A stretch of DNA of 38,414 bases from assembly GCA_017620715.1 (NCBI GenBank), contig JAGAUN010000075.1, forward strand, positions 1 to 38,414, given 5' to 3'. Under the pieces are notes generated by a model that worked only from the letters and a program-made list of their open reading frames with translations, had not been told where the DNA came from and did not search any database. The stretch is from Muribaculaceae bacterium (GTDB taxonomy: Bacteria > Bacteroidota > Bacteroidia > Bacteroidales > Muribaculaceae). The translations under genes were made by a program, and so were the position numbers. Of this stretch, positions 24,404-33,752 are shown piece by piece. Each line of letters opens with the position of its first letter. Positions within the stretch are counted from its first letter, which is position 1.

Positions 24404-27400
24404 TTAATGAAATTGTAGAAGTGAGGTATCGGGCTGCTCGGGAGTAGCGCGAGGAGTCGGTGCCCCCGTTTCTGTAGTGTCGGTTTGGGTTTTGGCAGGA
24501 CGCTTGCGGCGCAGGAATGAGAAAAAGTCGTCGAAGTCGCGTTTAAACACAATGCCTACACCTTGTGTGGTGAGCGCGCTCTTAAGATAGTAGTTTTGGT
24601 CGTTGTAACGATTGTAGGCCTGAAGCCGCCATGTGCCGCGTGGATTAAGCAGATACTCTATGTCGAAATCGCCTATGAATGAGTTGTTGTTTAGCGATTT
24701 GTCGCGATAACCGAAGTTGCCGTTGAGCAGAAGCCGGTTGTTGAGCAATTGTGACGACAAAGCTACATCTACCTCTACATCGGAGAAGTCGCCGCGGTCG
24801 GAGCGTAAATTCGGAGCAATCGACCAGTTGTCGGAGAGTTGGCCGAGAATATTGCTGAGTTGCGACGAGAGAGTTGAGGAGGCTACCGAGAAGAATTCAT
24901 TTCCTCGGGTTGCCTTCATATAGTCGGGGGTATAGAAACGGTTGAGGGCCAGTAGGTAGATAATCTGGCGGTTCATCATCTCCTCCGTGTTGATTATTGA
25001 GCGTACTTTGCGTTTTGTTTCCTGAGTGAGGGTAGGGAAGTCGAGGTCGAAAGTTATTTCAGGCTGTCGCATATCGCCCTTTACAATGAGCAGAGCATCG
25101 ACCGGTACGTTAGTGCGGTTTAGCTCCTTGTCTTCGAGAAACGACTGGTCAAGGTCGGTCAGGTTGGCTTTGGCCTGATATGAGGCCACTAAGTCGAGTT
25201 GGGCTGCGTATGGATCGCCATGGAATGCTATGGAACTGCCCTCGCGCAACTTAAAGTCTTTGATAATGATATCCTGGAGTGTAAAGTTATAGCTACCGCG
25301 GTCAACCACGTATGTGCCGTTCATGCGCAGGTCTTCGTTGGATGCGTCGTAAGTCATGCGCAGATTTCCAGAGCCGTGAGCGCGGATACAGTCGCCACCC
25401 ACAGGATCCATCACAAGATTTATCTGAGCCTGAGGCGTGATGTCAACTTTGAGGTCGAGGAGATAATTGCTCAATTGCGACTGATCGGATTCGTTTTGCA
25501 GTTTGCGGCGGTATTCGAGCACGAGCGGAGGTGCCGAAGCAGCCTCTAACGAATCTTTGAGCGCCTGGTTGCGGTCGCGGAATGTGAGGAAGGTAAATTC
25601 AGGTGCTTCGAGTGCATCTGACAGGATATATGTAAAAGATGAGCCGGCCGTAGTAGTCATATCGAGGTTGATGTCGACGAGACCGGGACGACCCGATACT
25701 TCGGCGTGACCATTGCCGAATACCTTGCCGTACCAACGCAAGTCGGGGTGTTGCCGTACATCATATACAAGCAAGTCGCGCGCGTCAGATACTTCGAATT
25801 TAAATTCAGGACTCTTGAAGCATTGGTGTGTCAACCATCCTTTGAGGGTAGCTGTATGTCCGAAATCGTCGCGTATTGTTATGGGAGGGATGTCGATGCG
25901 GCCCGGGGTGAGATGAACAGTGTCGGTGGTGGTATATGAGGTGTTGGTAAAGCCGAGGGTTATTTTCACGTCCTCACCGAATACGTCACCGGTCATGTCG
26001 ATAAGTTTGAATGTGCCCCACAGATGGGCTTTGCCTGTAGCATAGCCCGATACATCGGTCGCGAAAGCCGCCATATAGGTCTGGAGAAAACCGATTGGTA
26101 TGCGGTCGGCATCGAAACGGAAATCCAGTGAATCGGCCAATACGTAAATTTTTCCGTCGACAGTGGAGTGGCGGGTGTCGGCCTGGGTTATATCAGCAAA
26201 TATTGAAACAGATTTGTCAGCATTGTCCCACGCCGACCGCAACAGCGCGTCGCCCAATATTGTGCCGTTGTATTTCAGCCCGTTGACCTGCAGACCCGGG
26301 GTGAAAGCCTGAGGGGAGGATGTAAGCAGGCGTGTGGCGTAGACCTGACCTGTGACGTTGCCGCCAAACATTGCGGTCGGTATGGCGAGAGTCTCGAAAA
26401 CATAATCGAGGTTAACATTTTGCAGCGATACACTTAGCGTATCGAGTGGGCTTTCGGATGCCCGTCCTGCTATTTCGATGGCTTGGTTCTGACGCCATGC
26501 CTTGAAGCCGTCGACGGAGATTTCTTTGCCGACGCATGTAATCAGAGCAGGCTCCACAGTCCATACGGTATCGTTGAACACTGCTGTGCCGGGGTTAATG
26601 TTGACGCGAGTGGTGAGCCGGCGCTCTTCGTCACGTCCGAACAGAGCGCTTAGGTTGAGGTCACCCGTGAAGAGGTGCCGGCGGTCGATTCGCCATTGCA
26701 TGTTGCAGTCGAGATGGTCGTTGCCGGCATGAGCACCTGCCAGAATGTGCATTAACCCATCTTTGGTCGGAATGGCTGTGCCGAAATTTATGTGTGCTCC
26801 CGAGGCTGTCGAAAGACTGTCGGATTGGTCGTATATGCTTGCCTGCAGTGTGGTGCCTTCGATAATCTTTTTGCCCTGAAGCAGGTAGGGCGCATCGACC
26901 GTGGCTGACAGAGAGCCCGTAGAGCCATGCATAGCACCATATATTCTGACAGGATGGAGTAATTTGACAGGTATTTTTACTGTAGGCTCAAGTGGCTCGA
27001 GTGTATTGACAGAGAATGAGTAGGTGAAGTCGTTAGTATAGGTTGGCGCTGTATACACTGCGGTTGAGTCGGCATTGGCGAGCGCAGGCATTGTGGCCGC
27101 AACTATGGCCTTGGCAGTTGGTATGAGTGTGGGGATATCGAAGTGACCAATCACCTCGCCGTCAATTATCTCCGACGTAATTGATAGTATGTCTGCCTCG
27201 TCGTTACGAGTGCATAATAACGTCATGTCATTAAGAATTAGCCCTTTGCCTGAATGATTGGTCCAGTCTAAGGTTTCTATGTCAATCCGGCCGGAGGCAT
27301 CGTGAAGCGATGAGGCGCTTACTGACCCTGTGGCCTGCAGAGTGAGTTTGCGGTGGGGGTATCGGGGATATATGCCAAGATTGGCAAGGTTTAAGTCGGA

Positions 27401-29020
27401 AGCATTGACGGTGAAGTCGAGCAAACGTGCTTTCTCTGAATAAGGCTGCAACGAAGCATATGCATCAATATTAAGCCCCGGACATTCCGATGTCAGTGCA
27501 ATTGAGGCGGCGTCGTGGTCTATTTCGGCCTCAGCAGAGATATTAGTATACTGATGGCCGAGGTAAGTGATGGAGCTGAGGTCGACCTGCATGTTGCCGT
27601 CGGGTATGGTACGTTGCGGAGTGATATCGTAAGTTGCGGAGAGCGAGAGATCGGATATCGATGAGGCTGCCCCTGTGGCAACTCCTTGAAGGAGGTTAGC
27701 GAGGTTAATCTGGTCGGCTGCCAGGTAGCCGGTGAATGTTGGACGGGAATTTGCCGAACGATAATCGGTGTCGAGAGTCAGACGACCTTGTGTGGTGATG
27801 AGCCCTACTGATGCGTTCCCCTCGCGGGGAGTGCCCTGAGCGGAAAGAGAGGCCTGTATGGACCCTGCGTTGCTGAGCAGTCGTGCCAGTTTAATTTGCT
27901 CGGGTGAGGCGAGTGCCACTATTTCGGCCGCATGAGTTCCCTCTATCTGAAGGCTGACGGCCGGGATGGTGAAGTGAAGCAGACTGTCGGTCAATAGACC
28001 GTCAACCTGGCCTTCACCGTAGAATTCCACCCCGCTGTCGCTGACGAGAGAAAGATTGTCGACGTTGAGGCTTGAAAGAGTTCCATGCAGATGGAACTGT
28101 GCGGCGAGATCAACATCGAAAGGGGCAAGGGCGGGTACGAATTTTGAGAGGTCGGCGGTGGATATATGACTGCCGGGGTTGAGGCTTATATCAACGGGTA
28201 GAGATGCTAACCGGTGTTGACGCAGATGCGAATCCGGCGCGAGTGATATAGTCTGATCATTGAAAGCCAGGTGACTTGTGGGTGTACTGATTTCGAGACC
28301 TCTGAGACTCAGGGTGTCAGGCGTGATAATACAGTCGGCGGAGATGTCGCTTATGGCGAGGCCCGATTGCTCGGTGAGTGTGAGGCGGCGCAGGTCTATC
28401 TCGGTGCGATTGTTAGAGAGTCGAGGCACGAGCAGGTCGGCATTGAGCGCGTTGATGGATATGTGATTGGCATTGAAGCGGGTAGTGTCGACCGGTGCTG
28501 AAAGCACATTGTAATCTAACGAGGCCGAACGAATTACCACAGTGTTGATTGAAAGGTCGTATTGAGGTGATGGGCGAGATGTGTCTTTGGGCGAGAGCTT
28601 TTCAATAATAGGCGCGATGTTGAGAGGTGCGCCGGCCGAATCGCGATACAGAGTGAAATGCGGCTCAATGATTTCGGCGTAATTGATTACCATGCGGTCG
28701 TGCGCAAGATAGTCCCAGATATTGATGCCCGCACCAAGCTGCCGGACGGTGAGCGCGTATGGTATGGAGTCGCTGCGAAGGGAGTCGGGGTTGGCAACTT
28801 TGACGCCGAAAAGAGTGACACGATTGAATGGTGAAACGGCTATATGGTCGATGCTTACCTGCGAACCGAGCAGTGTGGTGAGCTCGGAGGCGGCGCGCCG
28901 GCGCATGAAATTTTGCACAACCTCCGTTGACAGAGCTACATAGAGAGCGGCGGGCAGGAGTATAGCGGTTAGCAGAAGGCTTACGGCTATGGTGCGCAGA
29001 ATTTTGTAAGCAAGTTTCAC
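24404..29020 (-). CDS. tamB: Translocation/assembly module TamB-like protein
   Basis: 1538 residues, typical TamB/AsmA-like size. One N-terminal membrane anchor (LRTIAVSLLLTAILLPAALYVAL, about 8-31) is followed by a very long beta-helical periplasmic body made of repeated hydrophobic-strand units. The C-terminal DUF490 domain (about 1150-1500) contains PVGGDCIRAHGSGNLRM-like strands and QPEITFDLDFPTL. TamB-like proteins bridge inner and outer membrane and move phospholipids or help barrel assembly with an Omp85 partner. The C-terminus carries an unusual Thr/Pro-rich tail after a basic cluster. No tamA is adjacent; priA is upstream and the patatin-barrel gene lies 0.6 kb beyond its end. Confidence 0.92.
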   Translation of the reverse strand: MKLAYKILRTIAVSLLLTAILLPAALYVALSTEVVQNFMRRRAASELTTLLGSQVSIDHIAVSPFNRVTLFGVKVANPDSLRSDSIPYALTVRQLGAGINIWDYLAHDRMVINYAEIIEPHFTLYRDSAGAPLNIAPIIEKLSPKDTSRPSPQYDLSINTVVIRSASLDYNVLSAPVDTTRFNANHISINALNADLLVPRLSNNRTEIDLRRLTLTEQSGLAISDISADCIITPDTLSLRGLEISTPTSHLAFNDQTISLAPDSHLRQHRLASLPVDISLNPGSHISTADLSKFVPALAPFDVDLAAQFHLHGTLSSLNVDNLSLVSDSGVEFYGEGQVDGLLTDSLLHFTIPAVSLQIEGTHAAEIVALASPEQIKLARLLSNAGSIQASLSAQGTPREGNASVGLITTQGRLTLDTDYRSANSRPTFTGYLAADQINLANLLQGVATGAASSISDLSLSATYDITPQRTIPDGNMQVDLSSITYLGHQYTNISAEAEIDHDAASIALTSECPGLNIDAYASLQPYSEKARLLDFTVNASDLNLANLGIYPRYPHRKLTLQATGSVSASSLHDASGRIDIETLDWTNHSGKGLILNDMTLLCTRNDEADILSITSEIIDGEVIGHFDIPTLIPTAKAIVAATMPALANADSTAVYTAPTYTNDFTYSFSVNTLEPLEPTVKIPVKLLHPVRIYGAMHGSTGSLSATVDAPYLLQGKKIIEGTTLQASIYDQSDSLSTASGAHINFGTAIPTKDGLMHILAGAHAGNDHLDCNMQWRIDRRHLFTGDLNLSALFGRDEERRLTTRVNINPGTAVFNDTVWTVEPALITCVGKEISVDGFKAWRQNQAIEIAGRASESPLDTLSVSLQNVNLDYVFETLAIPTAMFGGNVTGQVYATRLLTSSPQAFTPGLQVNGLKYNGTILGDALLRSAWDNADKSVSIFADITQADTRHSTVDGKIYVLADSLDFRFDADRIPIGFLQTYMAAFATDVSGYATGKAHLWGTFKLIDMTGDVFGEDVKITLGFTNTSYTTTDTVHLTPGRIDIPPITIRDDFGHTATLKGWLTHQCFKSPEFKFEVSDARDLLVYDVRQHPDLRWYGKVFGNGHAEVSGRPGLVDINLDMTTTAGSSFTYILSDALEAPEFTFLTFRDRNQALKDSLEAASAPPLVLEYRRKLQNESDQSQLSNYLLDLKVDITPQAQINLVMDPVGGDCIRAHGSGNLRMTYDASNEDLRMNGTYVVDRGSYNFTLQDIIIKDFKLREGSSIAFHGDPYAAQLDLVASYQAKANLTDLDQSFLEDKELNRTNVPVDALLIVKGDMRQPEITFDLDFPTLTQETKRKVRSIINTEEMMNRQIIYLLALNRFYTPDYMKATRGNEFFSVASSTLSSQLSNILGQLSDNWSIAPNLRSDRGDFSDVEVDVALSSQLLNNRLLLNGNFGYRDKSLNNNSFIGDFDIEYLLNPRGTWRLQAYNRYNDQNYYLKSALTTQGVGIVFKRDFDDFFSFLRRKRPAKTQTDTTETGAPTPRATPEQPDTSLLQFH

Positions 29021-29086
29021 AAACAGGGTGCTGGTGTTTTGACGGCTGCGAAATTACAAATTTTTATCGGATTTCTGATTATTGTG

Positions 29087-31588
29087 CTACACCGGATCTA
29101 TGTCGTAATATACTATTGTGCCCCGCATTTGGTCGGTGTGGGTGGTGTGAAGGCGAGTATGGAGGTCGAGAAGTATCTGTTTTACTTTTTTCATCGATGC
29201 GTTGGTTTCGATTTTGAGCATGATTTTGCGTATATAGAGCAGCTGCACACGGCTTACCGGGGGCTCATCGGGGCCGAAAACGCGCCGGCCGAACAGTTCG
29301 GTGAGCGACTGAGTGTAGATGCGGGCTGCATCGATGAGCGCGTTGACGTTGCGGTGCTTTATATAGATGTAAATTATACGGCTGAAAGGCGGATAACTGT
29401 ACCGTTGCCTTTCTGTAAGTTCTTCGGCATAGAATGACTGATAGTCGTGTGCCACGATATGGGATAGTACGGGGTGCGAGGTATCACGGGTCTGTATCAT
29501 TACAGTTGCCTGCTGGCCACGACGCCCGGCACGTCCGGCTACCTGTGACAGCATATTGAAGGTGCGCTCATGAGCACGGAAGTCGGGTTGGTGAAGAAGA
29601 GCGTCGGAATTGAGTATGGCTACTGTGTCGACGCGGTCGAAATCAAGGCCTTTGGTCACCATTTGTGTACCTACCAACAGATTGGCTTTGCCTTGCGAGA
29701 AATCGGCTATGATACGCTGGTAGGCGTCTTTCTGACGTGTGGTATCGAGATCCATACGCACTATCTTTGCGTCGGGAATTGAGTCGGCAAGTTCAAGATC
29801 AATGCGCTCCGTACCGTATCCGAATATCTCTACCGCCGGTTCATGGCACTGTGGGCAGATGCGCGGAAGCGGGTACTCGGCACCGCAATAGTGACACACA
29901 AGCCGGTCTATGCGCTTGTGATAGGTGAGAGCCACATCGCAGTTCTGACAATGCGGTGTGTGGGCGCACATCTTACATACAGCTATAGGGGCGTACCCCC
30001 GTCGGTTGAGGAATACTATCGATTGTGCCGAGTCGGCTATGGATTTCTTTATCCGGTTAATGACCGGTTGGGCCAAAGCCCCTTGCATCAGTCCTTGACG
30101 ATGCATAGCGGTAGTATCAATGAGCTGTACATCGGGCAGAGAGGCATCGGCGTATCGGGTGGTCAGTGTCACTAACCCGTAGCGGCCTTGCTTGGCTTTG
30201 TAATAGGTCTCTATAGATGGAGTTGCAGAGCCGAGGAGAACCTTGGCACCATGCATGCGCGCGAGCATCATAGCGGCATCGCGGCCGTTGTAGCGAGGTG
30301 CGGGGTCTTGCTGCTTGTAGGAGGGTTCGTGTTCCTCATCGACTATCACTACGCCCAATGATGCGAATGGCAGGAAGATAGCCGAGCGAGGCCCGATAAT
30401 GACCACGGGGTCGGTGCGTTGGAGCAGGCGACGGTATATGTCGACTCGCTCATTGTCGGAAAACTTGGAGTGGTATACTACTACCTTGTCGCCAAACACC
30501 TGTTGGAGGCGTTTGGTGAGTTGGGTTGTGAGCGCAATTTCAGGTACTAAGTATAGAGCCTGACGCCCTGCCTGGAGCGCTCCGGCAATGAGGTGCAGAT
30601 AAATCTCAGTTTTACCTGACGATGTGACTCCGTGAAGCAGGGTGATAGGCGTGGAGTGCCAACATTGGTTTATCTCGGAAAAAGCCTGCAGCTGTTGCGG
30701 TGTGAGTGTAGGGAGCGGCCGGGTTGGGGTGCCGTCGTAACTGAAGCGATTTATCTCCTTACGGTATATTTCTACGAGGCCCTTCTTCTCGAGCTCTTTT
30801 ACTGAGGTTGCGGCCACACCGCTCTTCTCAAGGAGCTGCTCCATGGTCACTTCGGTGAGTTCGGTGGCGGGTCGCATAAATTGCGAAAGCGCCAGCAGCG
30901 CAAGCAATGCTTTTTCTTGCTTGCTGCCACTGCGTATAGATTTGAATGCCTTGGCGTGAGCTTCGGAATCGTATCGCGGGTAATTCACCCTTACGCATCT
31001 GATACGCCGCGGTGTGTAACGCTCGATAAGTTTTTCGGATATAATCACGGCCTCTTTGTCGAGCAGCGAACTGACTATGGAGTTGACTGAGCGGCGGTCA
31101 GTGCTCCGAGCCAGCTCGGCAATCGAAAGGCGACGGTCGGCATGGCTCAGCTGCTGATATACCTCGAGTTCACGTTCCGTGAGAATGGATAGCCGGTCGG
31201 TGTCGAAATCGGGGGCCGTTTCCACAAATGTCTCGCTCTCGAGTTTGAGACCGGCGGGGAGTGCAGCCTTCATCACCTCGCCCGGAGCGCAAAGATAGTA
31301 TTGCGAAATCCAATCCCAAAGCTCGGTTTGGCTGCGACGTACTATAGGAGTGCTGTCGAGGCACACCGATATCTCCTTAACCGACGAAAGTTCGGGAGGA
31401 GTGGCGGTGAGAGACTGGATTATACCGGTGTAGAACTTTTTGGTACCGAATGGTACCACTACGCGGCTGCCGGGGCGCAACTCGGAACGCATTGCTTCCG
31501 GTACGCTATAAGTGAATACGGCGCGAAGAGGAAGCGGCAGAAGCACTTCGGCATAAAGTTCTGAGGATGGCGCGGTGGTTGCTGACAT
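29087..31588 (-). CDS. priA: Primosomal protein N' (PriA), replication restart helicase
   Basis: 833 residues with the full PriA order: 3'-DNA-binding domain (EVLLPLPLRAVFTYSVP), winged helix, and a superfamily 2 helicase core with Walker A GVTSSGKTE and Walker B VDEEHEPSYKQ. Zinc-binding Cys pairs follow (CKMCAHTPHCQNC, then CHYCGAEYPLPRICPQC), eight cysteines in all, and the C-terminal helicase lobe includes GTQMVTKGLDFDRV. It reloads the replisome at stalled forks. The first Met is the only one that fits the N-terminal domain. A -7 promoter element lies only about 6 bp upstream, implying a very short or absent leader. Confidence 0.97.
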   Translation of the reverse strand: MSATTAPSSELYAEVLLPLPLRAVFTYSVPEAMRSELRPGSRVVVPFGTKKFYTGIIQSLTATPPELSSVKEISVCLDSTPIVRRSQTELWDWISQYYLCAPGEVMKAALPAGLKLESETFVETAPDFDTDRLSILTERELEVYQQLSHADRRLSIAELARSTDRRSVNSIVSSLLDKEAVIISEKLIERYTPRRIRCVRVNYPRYDSEAHAKAFKSIRSGSKQEKALLALLALSQFMRPATELTEVTMEQLLEKSGVAATSVKELEKKGLVEIYRKEINRFSYDGTPTRPLPTLTPQQLQAFSEINQCWHSTPITLLHGVTSSGKTEIYLHLIAGALQAGRQALYLVPEIALTTQLTKRLQQVFGDKVVVYHSKFSDNERVDIYRRLLQRTDPVVIIGPRSAIFLPFASLGVVIVDEEHEPSYKQQDPAPRYNGRDAAMMLARMHGAKVLLGSATPSIETYYKAKQGRYGLVTLTTRYADASLPDVQLIDTTAMHRQGLMQGALAQPVINRIKKSIADSAQSIVFLNRRGYAPIAVCKMCAHTPHCQNCDVALTYHKRIDRLVCHYCGAEYPLPRICPQCHEPAVEIFGYGTERIDLELADSIPDAKIVRMDLDTTRQKDAYQRIIADFSQGKANLLVGTQMVTKGLDFDRVDTVAILNSDALLHQPDFRAHERTFNMLSQVAGRAGRRGQQATVMIQTRDTSHPVLSHIVAHDYQSFYAEELTERQRYSYPPFSRIIYIYIKHRNVNALIDAARIYTQSLTELFGRRVFGPDEPPVSRVQLLYIRKIMLKIETNASMKKVKQILLDLHTRLHTTHTDQMRGTIVYYDIDPV

Positions 31589-31593
31589 TGATA

Positions 31594-31601
31594 CAAAGTT
31601 A
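31594..31601 (-). promoter_or_regulatory. -7 element abutting the priA start
   Basis: TAACTTTG on the minus strand is an exact consensus match and ends 5 bp before the priA ATG. If used, transcription starts at or next to the start codon. No matching -33 was found at the proper distance, so it may be fortuitous or activator dependent. Confidence 0.4.
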
Positions 31602-31727
31602 GTGATTTTTATAGGGAAAAGCAGAAATATTCGTGCAAAATGGGCTTTGCGAGAATTAATATGCTATTTCTTAATGATGACAAGCGACTAAATGAGTTTT
31701 GAAGGAATGTATTGCATTAAATATAGC

Positions 31728-31735
31728 TATATTTG
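31728..31735 (+). promoter_or_regulatory. -7 element for the Crp/Fnr regulator
   Basis: TATATTTG matches the consensus and would place the transcription start near 31741, about 70 nt before the regulator ATG. The nearest TTTG upstream (31698-31701) is 26 nt away, longer than usual, as can occur at activator-dependent promoters. Confidence 0.5.
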
Positions 31736-31745
31736 TAGTCTGACC

Positions 31746-31814
31746 ATGATTACATTTACAAAAACCATGAGAGAATACTACACTCACCGGCTGATCTTGA
31801 GAGGAAAGAAATGA
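31746..31814 (+). CDS. Possible 22-residue leader peptide before the Crp/Fnr gene
   Basis: An open frame starts with ATG just after the predicted transcription start, encodes a basic peptide (MITFTKTMREYY ... RGKK), and ends in TGA overlapping the regulator's ATG as ATGA. A purine-rich GAGGAAAG lies before the overlap and could serve the regulator ATG. Position and overlap suggest translational coupling or a leader, but 22 codons can arise by chance. Confidence 0.35.
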   Translation: MITFTKTMREYYTHRLILRGKK

Positions 31815-32401
31815 CAGCAGAAGAGGTAATCAAAGCTATGCCTACGGTGGTGAGACGCATGCGCGAATTGTACCCTGTGTCAGATACATCATTGCTTGAA
31901 ATGGCTATGTTTATTGAGCATTGTCGGTTTCCGAAGAGGCATCGGTTAGTAGTTGACAATGCGCGTTCACACTACGCATATTTTATTGAAGAAGGACTTA
32001 CGCGCTCATTCTGGATGGTTGACGGAGAAGAGGTTACAACGTCGTTCACTACCGCCGGCGCAATAGTATTCAGTATGGACGAGTTGTATTACAACAAGCC
32101 GAGTGAGGAAAATGTGGAAACCATCACACCTGTAACGGCTTTACGTATTCATGTCGACAATCTCAGAAAACTATTTCAAACCAACCTTGAATTGTCTAAC
32201 TGGGGGCGGATAATTCATCAGAACGAATACCGTCGCCTCCATCGTTCACATAAAGAACGCCTCACACTTGCCGCGCGTGAGCGCTACGAAGCTTTTTGCA
32301 TGCAGTTTCCGGAAATAGCAGCTAAAGCGCGTTTAGGGGACATAGCTTCTTACCTTGGATTGCATCTGTCAACGCTTAGCCGCTTGCGGGGACGAATTTG
32401 A
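31811..32401 (+). CDS. Crp/Fnr-family transcriptional regulator
   Basis: 196 residues: a cupin-like cyclic-nucleotide-binding fold at about 20-120 (FPKRHRLVVDNARSHYAYFIEEGLTRSFW, then TSFTTAGAIVFSMDELYYNKPSEE), a linker helix, and a C-terminal helix-turn-helix (GDIASYLGLHLSTLSRLRGRI). No Cys cluster of the Fnr type is present, so direct oxygen sensing by an iron-sulfur centre is unlikely; the ligand is unknown. Bacteroidota members often act as local regulators. It precedes the acyltransferase gene by 100 bp on the same strand and may regulate it or itself. Confidence 0.9.
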   Translation: MTAEEVIKAMPTVVRRMRELYPVSDTSLLEMAMFIEHCRFPKRHRLVVDNARSHYAYFIEEGLTRSFWMVDGEEVTTSFTTAGAIVFSMDELYYNKPSEENVETITPVTALRIHVDNLRKLFQTNLELSNWGRIIHQNEYRRLHRSHKERLTLAARERYEAFCMQFPEIAAKARLGDIASYLGLHLSTLSRLRGRI

Positions 32402-32433
32402 TTTAAGTCAAATTTTTAACGGGTGCCGAGTAT

Positions 32434-32441
32434 TAGATTTG
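32434..32441 (+). promoter_or_regulatory. -7 element for the acyltransferase
   Basis: TAGATTTG matches TAnnTTTG and sits about 60 bp before the ATG at 32501, just downstream of the regulator's stop. The -33 region is a T-run without a clean TTTG. It supports the start at 32501 rather than an upstream in-frame ATG at 32423 that would precede this promoter. Confidence 0.48.
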
Positions 32442-32500
32442 CGGCTATATTTCACTTAACAATCAATTTTCATCATTCAATTGAAAAACCAGTCAAAGAT

Positions 32501-33679
32501 ATGGCCGAAACAATAACATCACGCACAACAGTATCGGGAGCCTACACCGACTCTAAGCCTCATTACGAACTTCTCGACGGCCTCCGTGGCGTTGCGGCGC
32601 TACTTGTAATCTGGTACCATGTGCACGAGGGATTTGCTTTTGCCGGCGGTACACCTGTAATAACCTACATAAATCATGGCTACCTTGCGGTCGACTTCTT
32701 TTTCATCCTCTCCGGCTTTGTGATAGGGTATGCCTACGACGATCGCTGGCACCGAGGCCTCTCCACCGGCAATTTTTTCAAGCGCCGACTCATACGCCTT
32801 CACCCAATGGTAATCATGGGAACCATAATCGGACTAATTTGCTTTCTCATACAGGGAGCACAACAATGGGATGGCACTCCGGCTACCGTGGGGGGCATCA
32901 TGACGGCTCTCCTTTGCGCCATGCTCTTTATCCCCGCCATGCCCGGAGGCATCTACGAGGTCAGAGGCAACGGCGAGGCTTTTCCGCTCAACGGCCCCGC
33001 CTGGTCGCTCTTCTTCGAATACATCGGCAATATAGTCTATGCACTGGTCTTACGGCGTTTGTCAACTCCGGTTGTAGCGGCGCTTGCGGTTGTACTCGGC
33101 ATCGGGATTACAGCTTTTACATTGTTTAACCTAAGCGGTGGCGATATGCTCGGCGTAGGCTGGACTATGGGTGAGTACGGACTCCTTACCGGAGGCTTGC
33201 GTATGCTCTTCCCATTCACCGCCGGCATACTCATTTCTCGCATATTCAACCCCGTCCGGGTACGCGGCGCCTTCTGGATTTGTGCATCGGCACTGCTGCT
33301 CCTCTTCAGCGTACCCTATATACCGAGTCAGGGCGCTATAAGTCTCAATGGCGTATTTGAGTCGGTATGTATCGTGCTCATATTCCCGGCGCTCGTTTGG
33401 CTTGGTGCATCCGGCGCCACAACTCACCGCTTCACCTCAGGAATCTGCAAATTCCTCGGCGACCTTTCTTTCCCGCTATACATTACCCACTATCCCGTAA
33501 TGTATATTTTCTATGATTGGTTGATTCACACCGGCAAACATACTTTAGACGAGACGTGGCCGGCGGTCATAGGTGTCGTGGCGCTTAATATTGTAGTGGC
33601 ATTCGCATGCCTGAAACTATACGATGTGCCTGTTAGAAGGTGGCTCTCGCTGCACCTCAATCCCATAACCCGACAGTAA
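32501..33679 (+). CDS. Acyltransferase 3 (OafA-type) integral membrane protein
   Basis: 392 residues with about 10 membrane helices. The N-terminal ELLDGLRGVAALLVIWYHVHEGFA carries the Arg-x(10)-His pattern of acyltransferase family 3, and FFFILSGFVIGYAYDDRW follows. These enzymes transfer acetyl or other acyl groups from the cytoplasm to extracytoplasmic sugars such as O-antigen, peptidoglycan or exopolysaccharide. The start is chosen downstream of a promoter-like element; a 26-codon extension looks non-coding. It is beside a Crp/Fnr regulator, but no glycan gene cluster is adjacent, so the acceptor is unknown. Confidence 0.9.
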   Translation: MAETITSRTTVSGAYTDSKPHYELLDGLRGVAALLVIWYHVHEGFAFAGGTPVITYINHGYLAVDFFFILSGFVIGYAYDDRWHRGLSTGNFFKRRLIRLHPMVIMGTIIGLICFLIQGAQQWDGTPATVGGIMTALLCAMLFIPAMPGGIYEVRGNGEAFPLNGPAWSLFFEYIGNIVYALVLRRLSTPVVAALAVVLGIGITAFTLFNLSGGDMLGVGWTMGEYGLLTGGLRMLFPFTAGILISRIFNPVRVRGAFWICASALLLLFSVPYIPSQGAISLNGVFESVCIVLIFPALVWLGASGATTHRFTSGICKFLGDLSFPLYITHYPVMYIFYDWLIHTGKHTLDETWPAVIGVVALNIVVAFACLKLYDVPVRRWLSLHLNPITRQ

Positions 33680-33752
33680 TGTTATTGACGCAACTTTTCT
33701 ATTCTTTGAGGTGTTAAAATAGAGATTAAAGATTAAATCAACACTTTGGGTT

